A program made the position numbers and the translations under genes. A DNA stretch of 64,000 bases from positions 1 through 64,000 of the forward strand of contig NZ_VXCP01000039.1 of NCBI RefSeq assembly GCF_011355085.1, written 5' to 3'. This document shows, piece by piece, positions 50,812-59,023 of the stretch. This DNA is from Pseudomonas akapageensis (GTDB taxonomy: Bacteria; Pseudomonadota; Gammaproteobacteria; Pseudomonadales; Pseudomonadaceae). The notes below the pieces were generated by a model. That model saw only the letters and a list, made by a program, of their open reading frames with translations. It was not told the DNA's origin and searched no databases. Within the stretch, counting starts at the first letter, position 1, and each line of letters opens with the position of its first letter.

Positions 50812-52044
50812 TCAGCCATCGAGTCGCTGGACCGTTTGGCTCGCCGCGAGCCGACGGGAAAGTTCGTCACGCGACAATGCCGGTGCAAAGTAACGCCCCT
50901 GCCCCTGGGGACACTTCATATCCAGCAGAATCAGGTGTTGCGCGGCGCTTTCGACACCCGCCACCGTAACCCCCAGGCCCAGGGCACCGGCCAGCGTCAG
51001 GCTGCTTTTGATCACGGCCTGGCTTCGGGGCTGGCTTTCCAGGTCGGCCATGAACAGGCCGGCCACTTTCAAATGGTTGAAAGGCAACTGACAGAATTGC
51101 TGCAGGGACGCGTGGTTGGCACCGAAGTCGCCAAGGCTCAGGTCACAACCGAGCAACCTCAAGCGAATCAGACTTTCCAGCGCCATGGCCGAGGGTTTGA
51201 ACAATTGATGCGGCGTCAGTTCGAAGCCGATGCCCATCCCTGCCGAACGATAGAACTGCAACAGGGACTTGATGCGCAGCGACAGGTAACGACTGGCCAA
51301 CTGCGTGGTATGCAAGGCAAAGGTCAAACGAAAGCCGATGCCCTGCCCCATCAACTCGCGTTGCAATTCCAGCCCCTGGTCCAGCATGGCCAGGAGCATC
51401 TCGTCGAGCAGGCCGCAGCGCTCGATCATCGGCATGAACAGCGACGGCGCAAGCAACCCTTGCAACGGGTGATCCCAATGGGCCACCACATCGACCCCTT
51501 TGATCGCGCCGCTGAGCACGTCGCAGCGCGGCACATAGAATGCGTAGAACTCCTTGTTGGCCATACCCCGGCGAATGTCGCTTTCGTTCACGCTGTGCAG
51601 CTCCGGCACGGTGGCCTGGGGCAGTGGCGCCGGCAGGCCGGTCGTCTCGAGCAGATGGCGCAGGGTCTCGATTTGCAAGGGTTTGCCGGCGTCGCCGAGA
51701 AAACTCAAGCCCAGCAACGTAACCATCTGCACCACGCCCCGGCGCAAGTCGCTGTGCAGGCCGCAACTGACAACGCCATGCTTGATCAGCGCCATCTGCG
51801 CCGCGCGCTGGATGAACTCCAGGCCATCCATGCCCTCCATGCGCAAATCGCAGACAACGATGTCGACCGAACCAATCTGCTGCAGCAGCACAAGCGCCTC
51901 GGCGGCATAGGCCGATTCGAACACCTGCCGACAGCCCAATTGACCCAGCATTTTTACCGCTATGGAGCGCTGAAAAGCATGGTTTTCCACTATCAATACA
52001 CTTAAAGAATCGGCAGGCACTTGCAAGCCCTCGAAAAAGTCCAA
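50812..52044 (-). CDS. receiver-EAL protein with degenerate EAL domain (RocR/PvrR-like)
   Basis: A 410-residue protein: receiver (about 14-130; phospho-site D66 in DIVVCDLRMEGMDG) and EAL domain (about 155-400). The EAL domain lacks the catalytic set: GVDVVAHWDHP where EALxRW should be, FELTPHQ for ELTE, SLGDFGANHASL for DDFGTG. Only K of HLKV and E of AGVES remain, so it should not hydrolyse c-di-GMP, but may bind it or partners. The start is TTG at 52044 with AGGA upstream; an alternative is GTG at codon 9. It is third in an operon after the BvgS-like kinase. Confidence 0.85.
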   Translation of the reverse strand: MDFFEGLQVPADSLSVLIVENHAFQRSIAVKMLGQLGCRQVFESAYAAEALVLLQQIGSVDIVVCDLRMEGMDGLEFIQRAAQMALIKHGVVSCGLHSDLRRGVVQMVTLLGLSFLGDAGKPLQIETLRHLLETTGLPAPLPQATVPELHSVNESDIRRGMANKEFYAFYVPRCDVLSGAIKGVDVVAHWDHPLQGLLAPSLFMPMIERCGLLDEMLLAMLDQGLELQRELMGQGIGFRLTFALHTTQLASRYLSLRIKSLLQFYRSAGMGIGFELTPHQLFKPSAMALESLIRLRLLGCDLSLGDFGANHASLQQFCQLPFNHLKVAGLFMADLESQPRSQAVIKSSLTLAGALGLGVTVAGVESAAQHLILLDMKCPQGQGRYFAPALSRDELSRRLAASQTVQRLDG

Positions 52045-52145
52045 CGGTCATGTTCCTATCCCGACCGCCTCGTTGAACCTGGAGATTTCCCACGCCTGCA
52101 TCAGAAATATCCTATGAACGTATCCAGCGACTGCAATTCGGGGCG

Positions 52146-55100
52146 TCAATCCTGGCAAAACCGCTCCAGGCTCTCGCCGAGGTCCTGCATGGCCTGGCGC
52201 AACGCTTCCGCCAAGGGGTCGATCTGTTCGCCTGTCGAACTCTGCGCGCAGGCGTTTTCCAACTGTTCGCAGGCCCGCAGCAGGTGTCGGGCCTTGATGA
52301 TGCGCGCGCCGCCCTTGACCCTGTGCACCAGGTCCGCCAGGCCACCGAAGTCCGTGTCATGCTGCAAACGCGCAAGCCGCTGCAGGTCATCGTGATTACT
52401 TTGCTGAAGATCGCGCAGCAGGGTCTTGACCGAGGCCAGGTCGCCGCCCGTCAATTGGCGCAGGCTCGACAAGTCGAAACCGTCACCGCGCAAGGGCGCT
52501 TCAACCACCACGCTTGTCACCGGTCGCGGGTTGACGCTGTGCAGACGCGTGGCCAGATCGGTGAGGTTCACCGGCTTGAACAGACAGTCGTCCATTCCCG
52601 CCTGCAAGCAGCGGCGCCGCTCATCGACCTGGGCGTTGGCCGTCGAGCCCAACAGCAGGCAGGCCGATTTGTTTTTGCGTCGCTCATCCTCGCGGATCCC
52701 CCGTGCCAGGGCATAGCCGTTGAGGCCCGGCATGTTGCAATCGGTGATGACCACGTTGAAGTGCTCGCCCAGCCAGGCGCGCAGGCCATCATGGCCATCG
52801 TCGGCCAGGGTGACCCGGTGGCCCAGGTAGCTCAGTTGCTGGTGCAAGAGCAGACGGTTGGCCGGGTAGTCGTCGATGACCAGAATGTTCAGCGGCATGA
52901 CCGCACTCTGGGGTTGCAGCGCCAATTCCGGGCAGGCCGGTTCGCTGGGCTGCACATGCTGCAGGAGCAGTCGGATATCCGCCTGGGTACCGGCTCCCAA
53001 CGTACTGCTGAGGGTCATTTGCCCGCCCATCATGGCGCACAACGTACGGCTGATGCTCAGGCCCAGGCCCGTTCCGCTGCGCGCCGACTGCCGGTTGTTG
53101 CTGGCCTGGCGAAACGGGCTGCCCATGGCCGAAAGATCGGCCGGTGGAATGCCCACCCCGGTATCTTCCACTGCCAACTGCACGACAACTTGCCCGGCCT
53201 GCAGATCGAACGCCAGGCGTACCCGGACTTCGCCTTCATGGGTGAACTTGATGGCGTTGCTGATCAGGTTCGAAAGAATCTGCTTGAATCGCAGCGGGTC
53301 GACCATCACCTCGATATCGGGCTCCTGGCCGGTTTCCAGGATCAACCGCAGTTGCTTGTGCCGCGCCTGCCCCTCGAACAGGCGCACTGTCGATTCCACC
53401 TCCTTGCGCAAGAACGTGCGCTGGGGCGCCAGGGACAGATGACCGGACTCGATGCGGGTGATGTCGAGAATATCCCCGACCAGTTCAAGCAGGCCGCGTG
53501 CAGCGCCGGAGGCGACCTCGATCGCCAGCTTGTCGAGCATGCCCTGCTCAGCCTTGCGCAGAGCCAGTTCGAGCATGCCCAGCAAGGCATTCATCGGGGT
53601 GCGGATTTCGTGGCTCATGGTCGCCAGGAAAGTGGTTTTGGCCCGGTTCGCGGCCTCGGCCTCATCCTTGGCTACCTGCAATGCATCGTACAATCGCTGG
53701 CGTTCGGAGATGTCGATCCAGCCGGCGATAAGGCCCGCTACTTCACCATCGCTGCCGCGATAGGGCAGCACCCAGTGGTACATGGTCACCTGCTTGCCAT
53801 TGGCCAGGGTCAACACGCGGTCGGCAACCACCGGCTCGCCCCTTTCCATCGCATCCTGATAGGCCTGGCGATACGCCCGGGCCTGCTCTGCGCCCATCAC
53901 GTCATCTGGCAGCGGCTGGCCGATCATCGTCTCGCGCTCCACGCCCAGCGCCTGCAGGTAGCTCAAATTGCAGTTGAGCAGGCAGCCCTCGCGGTCACGG
54001 ACATAGATCGGGTGCGGGGTGCCGTCGATCATCACCCGCATGAACTCGAGCTGATCGGTCAGGGCCCGTTGCGTCCTGTCACGCGTGCGAACCAGTCGGC
54101 GCAAGGCGCGGATCCATAACAGGGCGACCAGCAATAGCAGGCTGGCGATGGCGAAGCCCTGAAGGATCACCCAGCGATAGGTCTGCCAATAGCTGTCGGC
54201 AATGATCACTTCACTGCGCCAGCGATTGGTCAGCTCGTCCATTTCCTGCGGGACAATGCTCAGCAAGGCCTTGTTCAGGATCGACAGCAGCTCGTGTGCA
54301 CCGCGATCGGTGGCGAATGCAAAATTGGCCGGCTGCACCGGCAAGGGCGCGCCAATGCGCAGGCGACCACGGTACTGGCGAGAAATCATGTAGCGCCCGC
54401 CGATCAGGCTGACCACTGCCGCCGTCGCCTTGCCGCCTGCCACCAGCGCCAGGGCATCGCTGGAATTGCGCGCGAAGATCACCTTGACCTGCGGATAGCG
54501 CTCGCGCAGAAAATCGCTGAGGTAGCTGCCATGGATCAAGGCCAGGGTCTGGCCCTGCATTTGCTCCAGGCTGACCGGGCTTTGCGGCACATCAGCCGTT
54601 ACCAGTACCAGGCTGTTGCTCAAATAGGCCCGGGTGAAACTCAATTGTTCGCGACGCTCCTGGCTGGGGGGCAAGGCCGCCATCAGGTCGACCTCCCCTC
54701 GCTGGACCTGCTGGATCATCTGTTCGATGGAACCCCCATTGACCACCTCGAAACTGAGGCCCGTGCGCAGGGCGATCTTGGCCAGGACATCGGCACTGAT
54801 CCCGCGGAAGCGTCCTTGGGCATCACGGTAACTGACCGGAAGGAATTGTTCGTCGATGACCACCCGGACCCGTCGATTGCGCTGCAGCCAGCGTTCTTCG
54901 GCGGCCGTCAATTGCAGGCGCTGACGCACGGGGATGCTGACCCCGCCAACACTCCAGCGCCGAAGGATGTTCTTGCGCTCATGCCCGGGTATCGACGCCA
55001 GTGCAGCATTGACCAGTTTCAACAAGCGCTGGTTGTGGGGTTGCGCGGCAAAACTGAAGTGGTTCATGGCAAGTGGTGCAAATTGCGCCAGCTGGACATT

Positions 55101-55781
55101 GTCGAACTGACTTTTACTGGTCAGGTAATGCGCGCCCAGGGCATTGCCCAGGTACAGGTCGGCCTGACCGAAGGCGACTGCGCCCAACGCACCGAGGGTC
55201 GAAGCAAAGGTCACCAGCTCCGCGTTCGGATACATCTGGCGCACGGTGCTGACCGCGAGGTAATTATCGAGCATGGCCAGACGCTTGCCGGCCAACTCGG
55301 GGTCGAGCGCCGAGCTGTCGTCGCTGCGCGTTGCGAGCAGTGGGCGATCTTCTGCGTAGGGCACCGACAACGCCAATTCGTGCTGGGTCGCTTCCAGTTC
55401 CGTGGTGGTGCCGAGCAGGTCGATTTCTCCGGTTCGCAGCGCTTCCAGCGCCGCAGTCCTGGAGGAAAACCGGCGAACATCGATCTGCAGGTTCAGCAAT
55501 TGCGCGACCAGGCCAATGTAATCGGCGCTGATGCCTTCATACTCACGGCCTGTGCCGGTGATATCGAAGGGAGGGTAATCCGGCAGGCTGACGCCCAGAC
55601 GCAGGCTGCGTCGAGCCCACAACCATTGACGATCGTCATCGTCCAGAATCAGCTCGGGGTTTTCCAGCGAAGAACGGCCGAACAGCAGCGGCGCCTCGTC
55701 ATCGGCCTGCAGCGGGGCTGCCCACAGCAAGAGGCAAAGCAGCAGGCACCCGTAGCGGCGACTTTTCGGTGAGATGATCAC
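52146..55781 (-). CDS. BvgS/EvgS-like unorthodox sensor histidine kinase
   Basis: A 1211-residue phosphorelay kinase. Signal/TM (8-26), two periplasmic SBP_bac_3 venus-flytrap domains (about 60-280 and 305-525), TM (about 537-558), PAS (580-695), HisKA H724 (TMSHEIRTP), HATPase (about 830-945; NAIKF, GTGLGLSIS), receiver D1014 (VITDCNMPG) and Hpt H1153 (LVHRVKGGAR). This matches BvgS/EvgS/RocS1. GTG start, 7 bp after the BvgA-like gene's stop, so the two are coupled. The ligand is unknown. Confidence 0.95.
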   Translation of the reverse strand: MIISPKSRRYGCLLLCLLLWAAPLQADDEAPLLFGRSSLENPELILDDDDRQWLWARRSLRLGVSLPDYPPFDITGTGREYEGISADYIGLVAQLLNLQIDVRRFSSRTAALEALRTGEIDLLGTTTELEATQHELALSVPYAEDRPLLATRSDDSSALDPELAGKRLAMLDNYLAVSTVRQMYPNAELVTFASTLGALGAVAFGQADLYLGNALGAHYLTSKSQFDNVQLAQFAPLAMNHFSFAAQPHNQRLLKLVNAALASIPGHERKNILRRWSVGGVSIPVRQRLQLTAAEERWLQRNRRVRVVIDEQFLPVSYRDAQGRFRGISADVLAKIALRTGLSFEVVNGGSIEQMIQQVQRGEVDLMAALPPSQERREQLSFTRAYLSNSLVLVTADVPQSPVSLEQMQGQTLALIHGSYLSDFLRERYPQVKVIFARNSSDALALVAGGKATAAVVSLIGGRYMISRQYRGRLRIGAPLPVQPANFAFATDRGAHELLSILNKALLSIVPQEMDELTNRWRSEVIIADSYWQTYRWVILQGFAIASLLLLVALLWIRALRRLVRTRDRTQRALTDQLEFMRVMIDGTPHPIYVRDREGCLLNCNLSYLQALGVERETMIGQPLPDDVMGAEQARAYRQAYQDAMERGEPVVADRVLTLANGKQVTMYHWVLPYRGSDGEVAGLIAGWIDISERQRLYDALQVAKDEAEAANRAKTTFLATMSHEIRTPMNALLGMLELALRKAEQGMLDKLAIEVASGAARGLLELVGDILDITRIESGHLSLAPQRTFLRKEVESTVRLFEGQARHKQLRLILETGQEPDIEVMVDPLRFKQILSNLISNAIKFTHEGEVRVRLAFDLQAGQVVVQLAVEDTGVGIPPADLSAMGSPFRQASNNRQSARSGTGLGLSISRTLCAMMGGQMTLSSTLGAGTQADIRLLLQHVQPSEPACPELALQPQSAVMPLNILVIDDYPANRLLLHQQLSYLGHRVTLADDGHDGLRAWLGEHFNVVITDCNMPGLNGYALARGIREDERRKNKSACLLLGSTANAQVDERRRCLQAGMDDCLFKPVNLTDLATRLHSVNPRPVTSVVVEAPLRGDGFDLSSLRQLTGGDLASVKTLLRDLQQSNHDDLQRLARLQHDTDFGGLADLVHRVKGGARIIKARHLLRACEQLENACAQSSTGEQIDPLAEALRQAMQDLGESLERFCQD

Positions 55782-55788
55782 GATCGGG

Positions 55789-56415
55789 TCAGATCAACGC
55801 ATTGCGTCTGGCCAGGTCTGCCAGGTCTACCAGTGACTGGACCCGCAACTTTTCGATCAGCCGCGTCTTGTAGGAACTGACGGTCTTGTTGCTCAACAAC
55901 ATGGCTTCAGCGATGGCCTTGTTGCTCAGGCCCCGCGCCAGCTGCTGGAGAATCATGAGCTCACGGTCGGTCAAGGTCGCGATGCTCTGCGCCTCGCTGA
56001 CCTCGCAATCGGAACGGCGCACCGAACTCATGGACACATCCGGGAAATAGCTGTACCCCGACATGATCGCCATCAGCGCCTTGCTCAGCTCGTTGAGATC
56101 ATCGGTCTTGGACACGTACCCCGAGGCGCCAAGCTTCATGCAGCGCAGTGAAAAGTACTCGGGGGCCTGGGATGTCAGGACCAGGATCTTGGTCGGCCGG
56201 GGCCAGGACTTGACGCGCTCGATCACCCCCAGTCCGTCCACCAGGGGTATGGCGATGTCCAGTATGATGATGTCCGGCAGGCACTCGCGGGCCAGGCGCA
56301 GGGCATCCACGCCGTTGTCAGCCTCGGCCACGACCTCGAAGCGCTCCTGAAGCAGCAGCATTCTGACACTGGCGCGAATGAAGGGATGGTCATCAACGAT
56401 CATTGCTTTATACAT
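55789..56415 (-). CDS. BvgA/RocA-like LuxR-type response regulator
   Basis: A 208-residue NarL-type regulator: receiver with D8/D9, phospho-site D53 (IIILDIAIPLVDG) and the K of GYVSKTDD, plus a C-terminal LuxR HTH (TLTDRELMILQQLARGLSNKAIAEAMLLSNKTVSSYKTRLIEKLRVQSL pattern). GAGG precedes the ATG at 56415. It is the first gene of the RR-kinase-REC-EAL operon and is the likely terminal acceptor of the kinase's Hpt phosphoryl group. Two palindromes upstream could be its own sites. Confidence 0.93.
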   Translation of the reverse strand: MYKAMIVDDHPFIRASVRMLLLQERFEVVAEADNGVDALRLARECLPDIIILDIAIPLVDGLGVIERVKSWPRPTKILVLTSQAPEYFSLRCMKLGASGYVSKTDDLNELSKALMAIMSGYSYFPDVSMSSVRRSDCEVSEAQSIATLTDRELMILQQLARGLSNKAIAEAMLLSNKTVSSYKTRLIEKLRVQSLVDLADLARRNALI

Positions 56416-56548
56416 GTGAACCTCACTGCGACACATCGACTGAGTGCCCGGGCCGAAATATGTTCAACAGCAGGGGTCGAGGCAAAGTGCCACCACCGAC
56501 CTGCACCGCGCATTATTCGTAACCCGGTCGTTTGGCAATACCGGACCG

Positions 56549-56607
56549 TTCCGAAACTTCGTCGGAAAAATCCGATATTCAGTGATGCCGGCAGAATCGG
56601 ACGATTC
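56549..56607. promoter_or_regulatory. paired palindromes upstream of the BvgA-like operon
   Basis: TTCCGA-N7-TCGGAA and GAATCG-GA-CGATTC stand 26 bp apart, about 135-190 bp before the response regulator start. Further TCCGAT and ACGGAATCG motifs lie between and after. They are candidate sites for that LuxR-type regulator; inference from symmetry only. Confidence 0.35.
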
Positions 56608-56772
56608 TTACGGAATCGTGCCGTGGTTCGGCCGCAGGCAGGATTCGACAAAGAACAATTTTGCCCCGGGCCATCGTCATGCCAAACTGCAGCGCCGCAA
56701 TGTGTGTATTCACCCCGATTTAATGCCAGCGGGAATTAATTATTCCAGGATGCGTCTTTAATGATGGTTACA

Positions 56773-56798
56773 GGTGGATGCACCCGGTGGATTCACCC
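56773..56798 (+). promoter_or_regulatory. tandem 13-bp repeat upstream of csrA
   Basis: GGTGGATGCACCC is directly followed by GGTGGATTCACCC. Each copy is itself an inverted repeat (GGTG...CACC). They end 77 bp before the csrA ATG, just upstream of a -35/-10-like pair (TTGCGA at 56816; TACACT near 56823), so they may bind a regulator. Confidence 0.4.
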
Positions 56799-56875
56799 GG
56801 CACCGCCCAGCCCTTTGCGACTACACTGCAAAAAGGGGAAGCTGGACGGGCTTTTCAGGCAATCAAGGAGCAATC

Positions 56876-57070
56876 ATGCTGATACTTACCCGCAAGGTTG
56901 GCGAAAGCATCGTCATCAATGATGACATCAAGATCACCATCCTGGGTGTCAAAGGTATGCAAGTGCGGATCGGTATCGACGCGCCCAAAGACGTGCAGGT
57001 CCATCGCGAAGAAATCTTCAAGCGTATCCAGGCCGGGACTCCGGCGCCGGACAAAGGTGAAAATCTTTAA
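56876..57070 (+). CDS. csrA: CsrA/RsmA family RNA-binding regulator
   Basis: A 64-residue dimeric translational regulator binding GGA motifs in mRNA leaders. Starts MLILTRKVGESIVINDDIKITILGV; R44-region motif VHREEIFKRIQAG carries the RNA-contacting arginine. Among Pseudomonas paralogues it looks nearer to RsmE/RsmI types than to RsmA (K7 and VGESI rather than RCAESL); assigning the paralogue needs a tree. AAGGAG stands 6 bp before ATG. It is monocistronic, between two signalling operons. Confidence 0.95.
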   Translation: MLILTRKVGESIVINDDIKITILGVKGMQVRIGIDAPKDVQVHREEIFKRIQAGTPAPDKGENL

Positions 57071-57103
57071 TTATCGACAGGGGCACAGAACAGGCTTCAG
57101 CTA

Positions 57104-57126
57104 CGCGCTCCTTTCATGGGAGCGCG
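57104..57126. terminator. hairpin between csrA and the response-regulator gene
   Basis: CGCGCTCC-N6-GGGAGCGCG follows csrA and precedes the convergent stop of the receiver gene (57131). It has no clear T run on either strand, so intrinsic termination is uncertain. Confidence 0.45.
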
Positions 57127-57130
57127 ATAA

Positions 57131-57523
57131 TCAGCGTGGCGGGTGACGGCGTCGGCCGGGCAAAGTCTTCCGCTCCAGCAGCTTCTTGACCTTGTCTATC
57201 AGTTTCGGCGTATCGAAAGGCTTGTCGAAAACCGCCGCGAACAATTCCGGACTCGATCGACCGATATGGCTCTGGGCACCACTCATCAGAATGATCGGCA
57301 GCTGATCCCCCACCCTTTTGCGAATCTCCGTCGCGAATTCCACACCGTTCATCAAGGGCATCATGTAATCGGTGATGACCAATGACGGTTTGTGCCGCTC
57401 AAGTTCGTCCAGGGCCTTGGCACCGCTTGTGGCCTTGACCACGGTGTAGCCTTCGTCTTCAAGCGTGTAGCCGAGAATATCCGCGATCAGGTATTCATCA
57501 TCGACTATCAGGATGGTTGTCAT
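57131..57523 (-). CDS. single-domain response regulator of the KaiC operon
   Basis: A 130-residue receiver with no output domain. Acidic pair D8/D9 (LIVDDEY), phospho-site D52 (LVITDYMMPLMNG), T/S switch (ILMSGAQ) and K101 (FDKPFD) are intact. A short basic tail (KTLPGRRRHPPR) follows. It is third in the operon HK-KaiC-RR, 24 bp after the KaiC-like gene. It probably takes phosphate from the kinase and signals by protein contact. Confidence 0.92.
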   Translation of the reverse strand: MTTILIVDDEYLIADILGYTLEDEGYTVVKATSGAKALDELERHKPSLVITDYMMPLMNGVEFATEIRKRVGDQLPIILMSGAQSHIGRSSPELFAAVFDKPFDTPKLIDKVKKLLERKTLPGRRRHPPR

Positions 57524-57547
57524 CGCATACAGACCCAGCGCCTTTCA

Positions 57548-58990
57548 TCAAGTATTCGGGATCGTTGCAGCGGAACCTGACATGACTGCCGTTGCATTCT
57601 CGAAGGCCTTCTTCAGATCGATTCCATGATCGCTGATGACGACTTCCACCAGCGAAGGGTCGTAAAGGCTATCCCTTACCTTAAGAATGGACAGCAGTCG
57701 TTTAAGTTCAGATTCCAGCTCTACAAAGCGCATGAGCAGGATGTTGTCGACCATGCTCGACAATTCAGGCGCCGGCGCATTGATCTCCGAGCCGAAAATG
57801 TCACGCATCTCCCAGGTCGCGAGCACCGTCACGCCGCGGGCACGCAACTCGCCCATCAAGGCACTGAAGAACTCATTGAGCCTGCTCGGACTGTTGGCGA
57901 TACGGACCAGGGCACCGAGGCTGTCGATCATCACCCGCTTGATGTGCTTCTCGTCGATCAGCTTGAGCAAACGCGCACCTAGACCATCCAGCACCCCTTC
58001 AGTCGTCGGTTGCCAGGCCAGGTGCAGGGCCCCGCTGTCTTCCAGCGCCTTGCAGTCCACGCCCAGTGCCTTTGCCTTCAGGCGAAACCTCTGCGGTGAC
58101 TCATAGAAACCGAACAGCAGGCCAGGCTCGGCGCGGCTCGATGCACCGAGAAAACTGATGCCCACGGAGGTCTTGCCAATGCCGGACGGCCCCATCACCA
58201 GGCTTACCGAAGAGCCTGGCAACCCGCCACCGGTCAACTCGTCCAACCGGGAGATGCCACTGGTCACACGGGTCAGATCGGCCTTGTCCGATCGCGAGGG
58301 GTGGCTGTAGAGGCTCTCCAGGCGTGGGTAGACCACGACGCCGTCCTCGGTGATCTCGAACTCATGCAGCCCCGACAACGCCGCACTGCCGCGGGTCTTG
58401 CGCAACTGGATGCGGCGTACCGAGCGGCTGCCATGCAGTTCCTCGCCGAGCTCGATCACCCCGTCGACCATAGTGTGCTCGGGGCTGCCGTCATCGAGCC
58501 GGGAGCTGGTCAGGAACAGGACCGTACAACCGGCGAATGCCGCATGCCCCTGCAACTCGGCAATGAATTTCTTGGTATCGAGCGGGCTTTCGGCCATGGA
58601 GCGGGCATTGAGCAAGCCGTCGACGATCAGCACCGTTGCCTGATGACGGCTGATTTCACGACGCAGCAGTTTCACCACTTCATCCAGCCCTTCGTTTTGC
58701 AGGGTGTCGAACGCGCTGACAAACTGGATTTCACTGCCGACCCTGGCCGGGTCGTAAAAACTCAAGGTAGAAAGGTACAGGAACAGGCGCTCATGGGATT
58801 CGGAGAGTATGGTGCCGACCAGCACCCGCCCGCCTTCGCGCACATGATGGAACGCCAACTGGTTGGCCAGAATGGTCTTGCCCGAGCCAGGACGGCCCTG
58901 GACGATATAGGACGCTCCTACGATCAAGCCACCCTTGAGCAGCAAGTCAAGGCCAGCGATCCCGGTCTTGACGCGATTGAGCTGTTCCAA
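57548..58990 (-). CDS. KaiC-like tandem RecA-fold ATPase
   Basis: A 480-residue double-domain KaiC homologue. Walker A motifs GRPGSGKT (32-39) and GPSGIGKT (267-274); both halves begin with the KaiC GI..LD.L..GG pattern. By eye the C-terminal half aligns to cyanobacterial CII, and the S431/T432 phospho-sites correspond to S411/S412 (ELSSMVD). The paired catalytic glutamates are reduced to a single E in SES and YESPQ. KaiA and KaiB are absent. Start is TTG with a strong GGAGGT 9 bp upstream. It sits between a PAS kinase and a receiver gene, so it likely tunes that two-component pair. Confidence 0.93.
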   Translation of the reverse strand: MEQLNRVKTGIAGLDLLLKGGLIVGASYIVQGRPGSGKTILANQLAFHHVREGGRVLVGTILSESHERLFLYLSTLSFYDPARVGSEIQFVSAFDTLQNEGLDEVVKLLRREISRHQATVLIVDGLLNARSMAESPLDTKKFIAELQGHAAFAGCTVLFLTSSRLDDGSPEHTMVDGVIELGEELHGSRSVRRIQLRKTRGSAALSGLHEFEITEDGVVVYPRLESLYSHPSRSDKADLTRVTSGISRLDELTGGGLPGSSVSLVMGPSGIGKTSVGISFLGASSRAEPGLLFGFYESPQRFRLKAKALGVDCKALEDSGALHLAWQPTTEGVLDGLGARLLKLIDEKHIKRVMIDSLGALVRIANSPSRLNEFFSALMGELRARGVTVLATWEMRDIFGSEINAPAPELSSMVDNILLMRFVELESELKRLLSILKVRDSLYDPSLVEVVISDHGIDLKKAFENATAVMSGSAATIPNT

Positions 58991-59023
58991 GATATGGGCA
59001 CCTCCGTTGACGGGGCTTTTCGC

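Larger units (their letters stand above)
56416..56875. other. 460-bp regulatory gap between the BvgA-like gene and csrA
   Basis: No gene is supported here; open frames lack ribosome-binding sites and homology. The gap carries inverted repeats TTCCGA-N7-TCGGAA (56549-56567) and GAATCG-GA-CGATTC (56594-56607), an AT-rich patch at about 56720-56765, and two tandem 13-mers at 56773-56798. It therefore holds the divergent promoters of the response regulator operon and csrA. Confidence 0.5.

Noticed and set aside
52284..54119. 611-codon open frame antisense to the BvgS-like kinase
   Set aside because: Shadow of the kinase; composition (Q, H, G, R rich) is that of an antisense frame.
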